Assembly (NCBI GenBank): GCA_030248065.1
Contig: JASAMV010004148.1
Span: forward strand, 21,754-85,753
Length of the DNA stretch: 64,000 nt
Source of the DNA: Rhynchonema sp. JSB1_4
Taxonomy: Eukaryota > Nematoda > Chromadorea > Monhysterida > Xyalidae
Reading direction: 5' to 3'
The notes under the pieces are model-generated. The model was not told the origin of the DNA and did not search any database. It was given only the letters and a program-made list of their open reading frames with translations. Positions 23,201 to 33,400 of the stretch are shown piece by piece (positions within the stretch are counted from its first letter, which is position 1; each line of letters starts with the position of its first letter). The translations under genes were made by a program, and so were the position numbers.

Positions 23201-26200
23201 ACAGCAATGCCATTGTTGTGGAGGGCGTGAAGTATCACCTGGCCAGTGCGATGAACGAGGCCACCATCACGTGTTCCACAGGGTTCACCGGCAGCCATTT
23301 ACTATTCGATGTCTCAAAGACGACGTACCACAATGCTCCTCAGACCGCTGACTGCAGTGCTGCACAAACGTGGACTGAAGACGAGTTTACGTGCCCTGAA
23401 GGTCAGTTGCATGCTCAGTCTAAAAGTATTACATACACGTAAGGAAACGTGATCGCGAAACAAAAGAACATATTTCAGTGTGCAAACAAACAATCACCGT
23501 AACGGCACCAGCACAAGTCACGTACAGCAATGCCATTGTTGTGGAGGGCGTGAAGTATCACCTGGCCAGTGCGATGAACGAGGCCACCATCACGTGTTCC
23601 ACAGGGTTCACCGGCAGCCATTTACTATTCGATGTCTCAAAGACGACGTACTACAATGCTTCTCAGACCGCTGACTGCAGTGCTGCACAAACGTGGACTG
23701 AAGACGAGTTTACGTGCCCTGAAGGTCAGTTGCATGCTCAGTCTAAAAGTATTACATACACGTAAGGAAACGTGATCGCGAAACAAAAGAACATATTTCA
23801 GTGTGCAAACAAACAATCACCGTAACGGCACCAGCACAAGTCACGTACAGCAATGCCATTGTTGTGGAGGGCGTGAAGTATCACCTGGCCAGTGCGATGA
23901 ACGAGGCCACCATCACGTGTTCCACTGGATTCGTGGGGACACACTTGCTTTACGGTGCAAATCAGGATGCGTACTACGACGTGGCTCAAACCGCTGACTG
24001 CAGTACTGGGCAAACGTGGAGCGAAACTGAGTGGGACTGCGTAGAAGGCAAGTATACACAGTTTGTCGGAAGTCTCCCGAGGCGACACTGCAAATACATA
24101 GTACGTTTTTTTATCAAAAGGCCTAAGAATCAACGTCTCGTTTTTAGTGTGCCCCAAACCTGCACCTGGCGGTGATCACACGGTACTCACCGGCTACACT
24201 GGCGAGATACCCGCTCCGCTTGCCAGTTACGTCAAAGCTGGTTCTGGCAGTGCGTCGTGGTCGTGTCTGGACGGGTTCAATTGGATGGATGGCGGCGATG
24301 GCACCGTGACAAGAGCAGCTGCTTGCGCAGCCGGAAGCACATGGGAGTCGGTGGACGACTGCACGGGTTAGATTGGTCACCACAACTGTCCGTCCAAGTA
24401 GGTGACTGTCACGTGATCGCCCACTGAGCGCTTTCATTCAAGCGTGTGCGAAGAGCTTGACGTCGAACACGAACGTTGAGCCGACGATCGTGTATGGCAA
24501 CGAGATCACCGGCACCGATCTGCTGCGTGCCGGTGCGGGCACGGCGACGTTCACGTGTCTCGTCGGCCACGATTGGGACGATGGAACGAGTGCAGCGAAG
24601 ACGATCACGTGCAACAACGACGGGACATGGCCGACGTTCACTCATAGTTGCATTGGTTGGTGTCGTGGGACGTGAAAGCGAAGTCGTTCGTGTTGCTCTC
24701 ATTTTGAGGTTGCAGTCACCGTCGCCAATATTACAGGCAGCTGCACTGACGTTATCACACTGGTGAATGGAGCCGAAAACATCGCGACTCTCACCTACAC
24801 CGATCCAGATGGCACCGTGATCACATCTCCGACAGCACCGTTCAATTCCGGTATATTACCGTACATACACCTTATGTAGTTCTCAACACTGTGAAAATCT
24901 CCAGAAGCTAACACAAGAAAAAATACTGGTGAAGCATTATGATGCACGCTGCATCATGAGGCGTCAAAAAGGTTCGGTTGGTTTTTGTTTTGCTTCAAAA
25001 AGCTTGAATCATAAAAAGAATAAAAAGAGAATGTCGAATAAAAAGAGATCGGAACCAGGCATGGGGACAATACCGATATTTTTTTACCCAAGCCAATACC
25101 CAATACCTAGTGTCCAGTGGGTCAGTAATTTATATTTTTGGAAAAAACCGTTTTTAAGCAAATTGCCAACCTGTACTCAAGGAATTCAGGAAACACCTAC
25201 CTACTTTCAGGCAGTTGTTTGCTGGTTTTACAGCTTAACAAGTGCCGCGTGTGTATCGTAGACCCGAAAACGCCTTGTTTTTCACCTGCTTTAGCTTGGA
25301 AATCTATCTGGCTCCGGAAAAAAACCGTTTTTACTGTATAAACACCTTTTTTTAGGAATTCTCCAGAAGTTTCCGGAATAAGGTGTTAAGAAGAATAACA
25401 CACGTCCTGTGGAGCCCATCGAGCGGCTTTATAAACACCTTTTATGGGAAATTTCTCAAGTTTCCGAAATAAGGAATTAAGAAGAAAAACACACGTCCTG
25501 TGGAGCACAGCAGCCCAGCGGGCGACATATAAACATCTTTTATGGGAAATTTCGCAGCAATATATGAACAGAAGTTTCCGAAGTCACGTGTTTTGAAGGA
25601 CTACACATATCCTTTGGAGCACAACAGCCCAGCGGGCGGCTTATAAACACCTTTTATGGGAAATTTCTCAAGTTTCCGAAATAAGGTGTTAAGAAAAACA
25701 ACTCACGTCCTGTGGAGCCAATCGAGCGGCCTTATAAACACCTTTTATGGCAAATTTCTCTAGTTATTCCCCATTTTGAAAACATTCTCCATAAAAAGGG
25801 TATTATTACAGATTTTAGGCCTAAAAATGCCCATTTTAGGCCTGGGGGCAGGCGTACCATGCAGGGGGATCAGGCGTACCTGAGGGGGCCCCTCCCCCAG
25901 GAACTGCACTTTTCGGACGATTCTCCAAATAAGCCCCATGAGGCTCTTTTTGTGATTTATATTGCTCACTGCTCACAGAACTTTATCACAGATTGGTATT
26001 TTCAGGATTTTCCAACACGTCCTGTGGAGCACAGCGGGCGGCGTATAAAAACCTTTTTGGGAATTCTCCAGAAGTTTCCGAAATAAGGTGTTAGGAAGAA
26101 CAACACACGTCCTGTGGAGCCCATCGAGCGGCTTTGTAAACACCTTTTATGGGAAATTTCTCAAGTTTCCGAAATAAGGTGTTAAGAAGAAAAACACACG

Positions 26201-28143
26201 TCCTGTGGAGCACAGCAGCCCAGCGGGCGACATATAAACATCTTTTATGGGAAATTTCGCAGCAATAGATGAACAGAAGTTTCCGAAATCACGCGTTTTG
26301 AAGAACTACACATGTACTTTGGAGCACAACAGACCAGTGGGCGGCTTATAAACACCTTTCATGGGAAATTTCTCAAGTTTCCGAAATAAGGTGTTAAGAA
26401 GAACAACACACGTCCTGTTGAACCCATCGAGCGGCTTTATAAACACCTTTTATGGGAAAAACTACTGTACCAGGATGGAGCGTCAACACAATCGACATTC
26501 CACGAAACATTACGCTGCAAACTGAAAAGCGGCGACACCACAAACACCGAAACCAAGTGGTCAACAGGCTGATGCAAGCCATTTTCACCGCCTGAATTTC
26601 GGGATTGACTTTATTGTGCATCAAGATCTGTCTGACGGACCTTTTTGACGCACGTTGACGCGTCTTGATGCATCATGATGTTTTTCTCTTATACTCCTGC
26701 ATCATGATACATCATTGTGCGTCAAAATGCTTCACCAGTATTTCTTTTCTTGTGTAAGTCCCAGGAAATGCCGAAGGAGATTAGGAAAGGATTTCAGTCC
26801 TTTTCAAGGAACCAAAATTACGGTTGAATGTCCGAACGATGGTACACAATACGCACTGGTGAAGACCGATGAATATGGAATGCCCGAACCGGCTGATTGT
26901 GGTTCCTCGACAGACGGCCAGAGCTATTACGAATCGACGTGCCAGTCGCAAGCATGGACAGATCCCGAGATTGGACAATACACCTGCGTTGCTGTTATGG
27001 ATTCTCAGAGTGCGTGCACATTCACAACCTGATCTTCAACGCGATAGGGAATTAGAATTCAAACACATTCATTTTGAAGCATGCGAACTACCGATTGGCG
27101 AAGGCTTTGACAGCACGATTCGCTATTCACAAAAACCTCTGGTCTGCGGCCTGAACGGCGATGGGAAATACGTGTTGTCCGGGGAGAACAACCTGGTGCT
27201 GAGCATCACTTGTCTCGATATCGGCGCTGACTTCTCAAAGCACTACCGATTGGCCCTTGCCAACGAAACGGATCTGGTCACGAATCCGCTGTGCGACAAT
27301 TGCCATGACATGACCGACTATCAATCGTTCCAGTGCAAGGTGGCCAATCAGGGCACGTGGGTCTACAAGGCAGGGGCCGCGTATCAGTGGATAACGAAAG
27401 AACTGGGACAAAACTGGGAATGCCGACCTGTCGGTACGTTTTGTCCGTTTCCAACACCATTGATGTTTATAGAAGCCGTTTGTAAACGTGGTTCAAGCAG
27501 ACCTTTGAGGCACTATATACAGCACTATACGTTTGACACACACACAGCTCATTGATGCCGCCCTCAAACTCGGCGATACACAATCATTGTTGCCCTAAAA
27601 CTTCATGGGATTTGCATAAACCACAAAACGTTTGGCTGAGAAAACCAAAAATTTTTTAAAAAAACCGTGGACAGTTTCTTATTCATGGTTTTTAGGCTGT
27701 CAGCTCAACATTGACCCGAGCGTGACGTGCGTGGGCTGTGATGTGGGTGTGTACACGTCGGTGTATACCGATCCCGGCACACACGCCACCGATCAGTTCA
27801 TGCCGGTTGATTCCGCAATCACATTGGGTTGCGATGGGAGCGGTGTCTTGTCAGACCCAACAGCGGCCACCTTGACGTGCACGTTTGGAGATACAGGTTT
27901 AGATGCCACACCCTGTTCAGCATCGCTTCCACATTTCGAAATTATCGTCATTCTAAGTTGTCCTGCCTACGATGTTATGGCATTTACATACTGTAGGTTT
28001 GTTGACATTTGCTGCGTTGTTGCTGGTCCAGGATAATCACGGGCGAAACATTGAACGTTGCAGATCAATCATTGGTGGTTGGAGAATGGTCAACAACTGG
28101 TTCTGGCTACTACGCGGAGCTGTCCGCCATCACTTGTCAATAA
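17149..28143 (+). CDS. Secreted multi-CCP (sushi) protein 2, about 2,127 aa, with 14-copy array
   Basis: Exons: 17149-17293 (leader MRSVTWFLVGIMLPFCTSRA, phase 1), 17715-17981, 18053-18367, 18438-18707, 18773-18944 + 19043-19137 (split), 19232-19501, fourteen array exons of 246 bp (19603-19848, then every 323 bp to 23802-24047), 24148-24366, 24443-24655, 24737-24850 + 26785-27009 (split by a transposon-bearing intron), 27080-27433, 27696-27896 and 28064-28143 (stop TAA). The frame is open throughout and all phases agree. This gives about 24 CCP-like domains, each with four ordered cysteines and a Trp before the last. The 27080 domain is longer (118 aa) with extra cysteines. No transmembrane segment follows, so an extracellular product is inferred. 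Exon ends at 18367 and 24047 use GC donors. The function is unknown. The acceptors at 24737 and 26785 are the least certain. Confidence 0.85.
17540..17610. other. C-rich low-quality patch in first intron of CCP gene 2
   Basis: Runs of eight to ten Cs with interspersed G/C words resemble the noise-like patches at 10.2 and 28.5 kb and not the surrounding intron. It is probably a consensus problem. Confidence 0.45.
19603..24047 (+). repeat. Tandem array 2: fourteen 323-bp CCP exon + intron units
   Basis: Exon starts are 19603, 19926, 20249, 20572, 20895, 21218, 21541, 21864, 22187, 22510, 22833, 23156, 23479 and 23802; each exon is 246 bp (82 codons) with a 77-bp intron up to the last copy. Copies 2-13 are almost identical in exon and intron. 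Visible variants include Y/H in TTY(Y/H)NAPQT, E/K before FTC at 20572, P/L at 20895, P/S at 23479 and KQT/QHT at 22187. Copy 1 is diverged at its start. Copy 14 matches for its first half and then switches to a different sequence (GFVGTHLLYGANQDAYYDVA) with a GC donor. The encoded domain is VC...ITCSTGF...ADCSAAQTWTED(E)FTCPE. Confidence 0.96.
24909..26757. mobile_element. Harbinger-like TIR element in an intron of CCP gene 2
   Basis: Left end CACAAGAAAAAATACTGGTG (from 24912) and right end (to 26754), which ends CACCAGTATTTCTTTTCTTG followed by TG, are inverted repeats with further GCATCATGA/GCGTCAA words. Both ends are flanked by TAA (24909-24911, 26755-26757). A 3-bp TAA duplication fits the TWA target of PIF/Harbinger elements. 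The interior is mainly a degenerate tandem repeat with no transposase. The element lies between the two halves of one CCP domain and must be spliced out. Confidence 0.75.
25396..26465. repeat. Degenerate tandem repeat of about 90-110 bp inside the TIR element
   Basis: About nine copies of a unit containing CACGTCCTGTGGAGC, then TATAAACACCTTTTATGGGA and TTTCCGAAATAAGGTGTTA. The run is interrupted at about 25785-25985 by a fragment related to the hAT MITE at 534-921 (shared CTCCATAAAAAGGGTAT and TTTTAGGCCTAAAAATGCCC, ending CCAGGAACTGCAC). Confidence 0.75.
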
Positions 28144-30120
28144 TCGAGACTGGTTGAAATCTGAACCCTAGATTTTTTTATCGCCGTGTACTGGCTTTTT
28201 TATCATCGTTTTAATTGCAGCAGCGACACACGAATATACATATTCGTGAAACGCCCCTTATTTTTATCAACTCAGCGTCAGATTATGGAATGTTTATGTC
28301 CATTTATTTGACAAACATGCTTGGGTTCTATTTTGGGTTTCATTACATGGGGTTTAATCGTCTTTGAGTTCACGTACATATGCTTCACATCTGACTGTTT
28401 GAACTCAGCCAATTACAAACGTTTGACAATGTGTGAGCAACACGTGTTATTTTCATATTTTATGTTTTTCAATCAAAATGTTCAATGATTGCTCGTCTGA
28501 GTTATCGATAACTCACTCAGTTCAAGCTGCTTTCAGAAATACAGTTCCGGGGGCAATTCTAGGCAGAAAGAAGAAGTCGCCGGCCCCCGCCCGCGCGCCA
28601 CCCCCTCGCGCAAAAAAGGGGGGCGCGCGCCCCCCCCCCCCCAAAACACCCCGCCCGCCGAGGAGCCTCCCCCCTCTCCTCCTTTCCTTTTCCCCCCTCC
28701 CCCCCCCCCGCCCCCCCCCCACCCCCCCCCCACCCCACACACCCGCACCTCAGGCCCCCCCGGTACTGTACTTCCATTTTAGTATGCTGATCGGGCTTTA
28801 TAAAATGTTGAGTACCTACTGATATCGTTTCGCCGCAGATCTGGGACTTTCAACAGCCAAATCGATCACGGTGCCACGCCACGGCGATTTTCGTAATGAC
28901 TGGTTACGTGAATCAGATTTGTTTTTTTTTGTATCGTACAAAGCATTCAGTAGACAGAGCACTATAGAGAAGCTAGTCGGCAACCAGTAACAATGCAAAA
29001 TACACCATACGTACACGTCTATATGTAGAAACCGCTCGATTCACCACAAAAATTCAACTACTGAGCAACAATCAGCCATGGCGATTAAATGTAAAAACAC
29101 AAGCGAAACAAGCGATTGAAGGTCCACCAAATGAAAAATACAAAACATGTTGGGAAAAGTAACATTATCACGCAGAAAACAGGGGTGTTGTACGCAACCA
29201 ATAGGGAATAGAGCTAAAATGACATGAAAATCGACAAAACCAAAGAACGATTCCACAAGACATACATAACAAGGATATATAATTTCTGATAGAAAAAGCA
29301 CGCAGACTTAGGCACTCGGTTTGCTGAACCATAGAAATCAAATCAAAGTTTCAATGAAACGAGAAAAAAACAAAACAAAAAAGAGAACTATACAAAACTC
29401 AACATCAATCGATAGAAAAAAATCCGTCAGTTTTTCTTTGCATGATACAAGATTCAAGACGTGCGTATAACTAATCAGGAGACAAGCGACTTTTGAACTT
29501 CACTCGAACAATGGCAATTTACAATGTCTCCGGGCTAGATTTCGTACAAGTTTGATCCGACGAACACACATTGGGCACCCTGAATATGCAAGTTTATGAA
29601 GCCAAAAATAGTCGAAGTTTATTGAACAATAAAATAACAATCAATTCATTTCACCGTTATAATCAGCTCATAAGTGGCGACTGTCGAGTATTGTTGCAAC
29701 TGTCAATCCAAGATTAAGAGTCGAATATAGAAAATATGTCTATTCCGGTCGTCAGATCCGAATCGTTACTTGAATAAGAACAGCAATAACGATAATTGAA
29801 AGCAAATATTGCACCAAGATGGATGTGCGTTGGGTACATACAGAATGTTTCACTATAACGCCTGTTTCTTCCTGTGAATCGTTGTGTGGGAATGCATGTG
29901 CGTGTAGCGCTCGGTTGAAACATCAAGCAATTCGGTCAGATTAAGACAATCAAGAGCTGATGGTTCAAAACGATCTTTTGAAATAAAAGAACCTGATTTG
30001 ATTGGGCCAACATCACAATGTCAAGGCAGACCAGATGATAGAAGGCAGTAAAGCGCATTCTGCGCTCGCAGCTGGGTGCGTAATCTCGAGTCAACTGACA
30101 TAGAGACACAACCCAACAGT
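28144..30120. other. Intergenic between CCP gene 2 and PSME4
   Basis: This is the convergent 3' flank of two genes. 28545-28765 is an extreme C-run block (many C8-C14 runs) resembling assembly noise. The rest is AT-rich with no exon, RNA gene or element that I can support. Confidence 0.5.
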
Positions 30121-30124
30121 TTGC

Positions 30125-30130
30125 TTTATT
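30125..30130 (-). promoter_or_regulatory. Poly(A) signal of PSME4
   Basis: AATAAA on the minus strand, about 120 nt beyond the PSME4 stop at 30250. It is the nearest canonical hexamer. Confidence 0.6.
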
Positions 30131-30249
30131 CAGTGGTCTCTGCTGTTGTGAGTGAGTTTCGTGAATATGGCTCGCGGTAAGTCATGCTCATACCGCGTAC
30201 CGTACCCAGCACACATCCATACCACTACAACGGCTACAGTCCTTTGCAT

Positions 30250-30400
30250 TCACACGTAGTACGTGGGGGACACCATCACATCAGTCAACACACACAATTG
30301 GTCATCAGTGAACATCTCCTTCTGTTCGTGCCAACAATCCTGATGCGTACGCTTGAATTCGGCCAGCGTTCGTTTGACGGTCGTCTGCAGACAAATGGGG
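30250..30400 (-). CDS. PSME4: Last exon of PSME4 with HbYX-type C-terminus
   Basis: It encodes [20 protein letters not shown], a short acidic stretch and a terminal MVSPTYYV before TGA. This mirrors the vertebrate end, which also closes with SP-x-YY-x. The penultimate Tyr preceded by a hydrophobic residue is the proteasome gate-docking motif. Confidence 0.93.
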
Positions 30401-33400
30401 GTAATTTTCCATTTATAATCATGACATTTCGGTTATTGGACGAAAACTGTGACCTACTAACAGATGAAAGCATCAGACAGTCCTTACGACCGGAACCGCA
30501 ACGCACCAGGGTCTGGCACCTGGCCCAATGTCGAAACGGGCCAAACTCACTGCTGTTACACCATCACTACAAATCGCTATAAATTGCTGCAGCAAGTCAC
30601 GATTCGTGACTCACGAAACACGTTTCATAAAGACCACAAGTCCCAATCCTGCCCGAACGTTCCCCAAAACCGCCCCTCCAACCCAAACCAACCGAAATGG
30701 GTTGTTTCTCGTGACTGTGTGGACAGAGTGTCATCAACACATCCGGCATGAACTTGGGCACCGTGTACGGGTAGGCGGACACGATCGCTGACAGGGCCAG
30801 CACACCGCCGTGACGAATGCGGAACACGCTGTCGCGTGCCCACAGTTGGTACATGTCCTGTGCGTGGGGGATTATGACGGGTGTGCGTACCGTAATATAC
30901 TGACCCTGCCATGTCGGTTGTGAAACATTAGCTAACTAGCTTAGCTGCCCAACATTTGTTCTGTTTTTTCAGGTGTTTTAGGTTATCTCAAGTTCAATAT
31001 TCAATTTAAAAACAAGCCAAACACGTGAGCTTTGAGTGAGCTCGGGTGTGCTAACATCTTGAAAAATATAACAGAGGAAAATGTGAATAACGAAACAAAA
31101 TGTTCCACCAAACGCATAATACGTGGCGAGAGTCTTGAATCTGGATTGTTTTATTCGGAGGAGAACACACAACGACCAAAACAGATCCATCCAATCCCAA
31201 CCCAGCTAAAAAACACCAACCATCAATTGACTGTTGACGGGAAAGAATGAACATTGGAACAGGCCACTGAGCGCTTCGGACGCCGCCGCACGCACCTCCA
31301 GTCGGGAGTCTCTGAAGGAAAAAAGGAGAGAGTTGAGTTATGAGAAATATCACAAATTTCTCTTCGTTTCTCACGGTGACAACAAACAGGTCAATGAATA
31401 AAATGTCGGCACATTGCTTCAACAATTTACCGTGAGACCAGAAATAAAACAGATAATGTCGAATGACAAAATTTCAATGTATCTGCCTGAACATATTATC
31501 GAACAGCGAACACAACACCAATCAAAAATATTCACGGGAAAAGACGCGCTCAACTAACTTGATCAATTTATGTATCACATCCCTGATTCGTTTCGTGTGT
31601 GGCACGTAGAGGAAAAAGTTTGAGAACACGGACAGCTGCAGGAAGTTGCACACCGACACTTTCACCTTCCACCAGAGATGCTGGGCGCACATCTGAGAGG
31701 TTGGGGTGAGAAACAATTTATTTTGATACTGCGTGTTGAAACACATCTCAATGGTTCGACGTGGGTTGTGTGCAGGGTTAGTGATGGTTTTCCTGCAAAT
31801 TAAAAATCAGGCCAACCTTTTCGCACATTTCAATCATTTGCGGCACCACTTCCGCACGCATCAACACACGCGCCATGCCGTGACGCAACTGCATGCGCGC
31901 ATCGGCTCTGGAAAAGTGGCAAAACCAGATTGATCAATCAAAGTGTGCTTATAACAACCTTTTTTACTTTAGTCTACGAACCTCAACAGAGCAGTTTCAT
32001 CATGGATGCTAAAACAAAACCATCGCTGTTTTTGTGCAATCTTGTCACGTGAAACCCAAGTCAAGACAGCAATAATTTACCAAAGGTAATTTCATGCAGA
32101 GTTGAAACGTTCGATACAATATATTTATTGTCAACCAATTTTAATGCCCAATAATTTTTCTAATACAAAACGAATCAAACTAAATCGGCCGTTTAGAAAT
32201 AGAATTCAGCAACCCACTTCAGTTCGTCATCAGATGTTTCATTCTCAAAGTAGCACAACAACGGGAATATCGGTATGATCGATTGGGGCATCGGATCGTA
32301 GCTGTTGAGCCAGTGCGAGTTGAGGAAACACAACAGCGTCTTCAGTTGCAGTATGGCCTGTGGAGTGGAAACGTGCCAGGTAGAAACGGAATGACATGTT
32401 TGAAATTATTCAACACAATATCACGTTGCATGGAAATAATGAGCTGCTATTTTTTCACTGATAATTGTAAATGTTAAAGGGCTCGGGACACAATCGAAGG
32501 AAGGGCAGCAGTGCGCAGTGTTATACATCGTTGGAAAGCACTGTGACAGCATGTCACGCACAAATGTTAAGCTCCTTAGAGATTAGCTATCTCTTGGTAG
32601 AGCGACTTTTCGTTCCAGAAAAAAGTAGATTTTTTCACAACTTGAAACGACCGGTGCAGAAACCCCAAATGAGTTGAAAGTCAAGTAACACGTGGATAGG
32701 AATCTGGATAACTTATCATGAGAACTTCAGTCGCTCAAAGCATTGCTTCACTCGGTGAGGGTGCAAAATGTTCCAAAAATCGGCCACATTTTTCGAAAAC
32801 ACAAGTTTGTCTCTAAATTTTGAGGCCGCGCTTTGTGCTGCAGAAGTGAAAGTGCAACAGAAAAATAGAGCGTTTTCGAAAGTACCATAAAATAAGGTTT
32901 TTAAATTTGGAAACACTTAGATAGCGGCGTGACAGGCCGAAAAAGACCTAAAAATTGCCCCTAAACTGCATAGTTGCATTCATTGGCGGAAATGTGATGT
33001 AAATAAGCCACGTATTACATTGCGTTGGAAACGAGAAAGTCAGATAAACGCAGAGTCCAACAATCTAGACGAGTTTCAAAACTTCAAACTCCATGGACCG
33101 GCTGCTGCAGCCATGCCAACATGAATAAGATATTTGGCTATAATTCGTTACTGTTAACGACTATTGCACATTTGATAGCACCAACCGATGTAGCTTTAAA
33201 GTAGCTATCGAACGATATATAACATGCCCATACTATCTCCTACTATGGACAAGAAACGGTCAAAATTCCGAAATCGCACACGGTGACGTGACGGTTCATT
33301 CCAGAATCGTCAAAAAAGCAATTTTTTAGCCTCTGCCCTTAAGCGTAAGAATTTATTGGGGCTTGTTATGTATCGTTCGAAAGCTACTCCCGAGACACAT

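Noticed and set aside
19926..23765. CRISPR-like regular repeats
   Set aside because: The period is 323 bp with conserved coding exons and introns; there are no unique spacers, and the genome is eukaryotic.
28433..28822. Proline-rich open frame in the C-run block
   Set aside because: It arises from homopolymer noise and has no supporting splice or composition evidence.
30167..30185. ATGGCTCGCG followed by GTAAGT on the plus strand, resembling a first exon encoding MAR(G)
   Set aside because: A ribosomal-protein-like start is tempting, but no matching second exon was found downstream on the plus strand, and the site lies in the PSME4 3' region.
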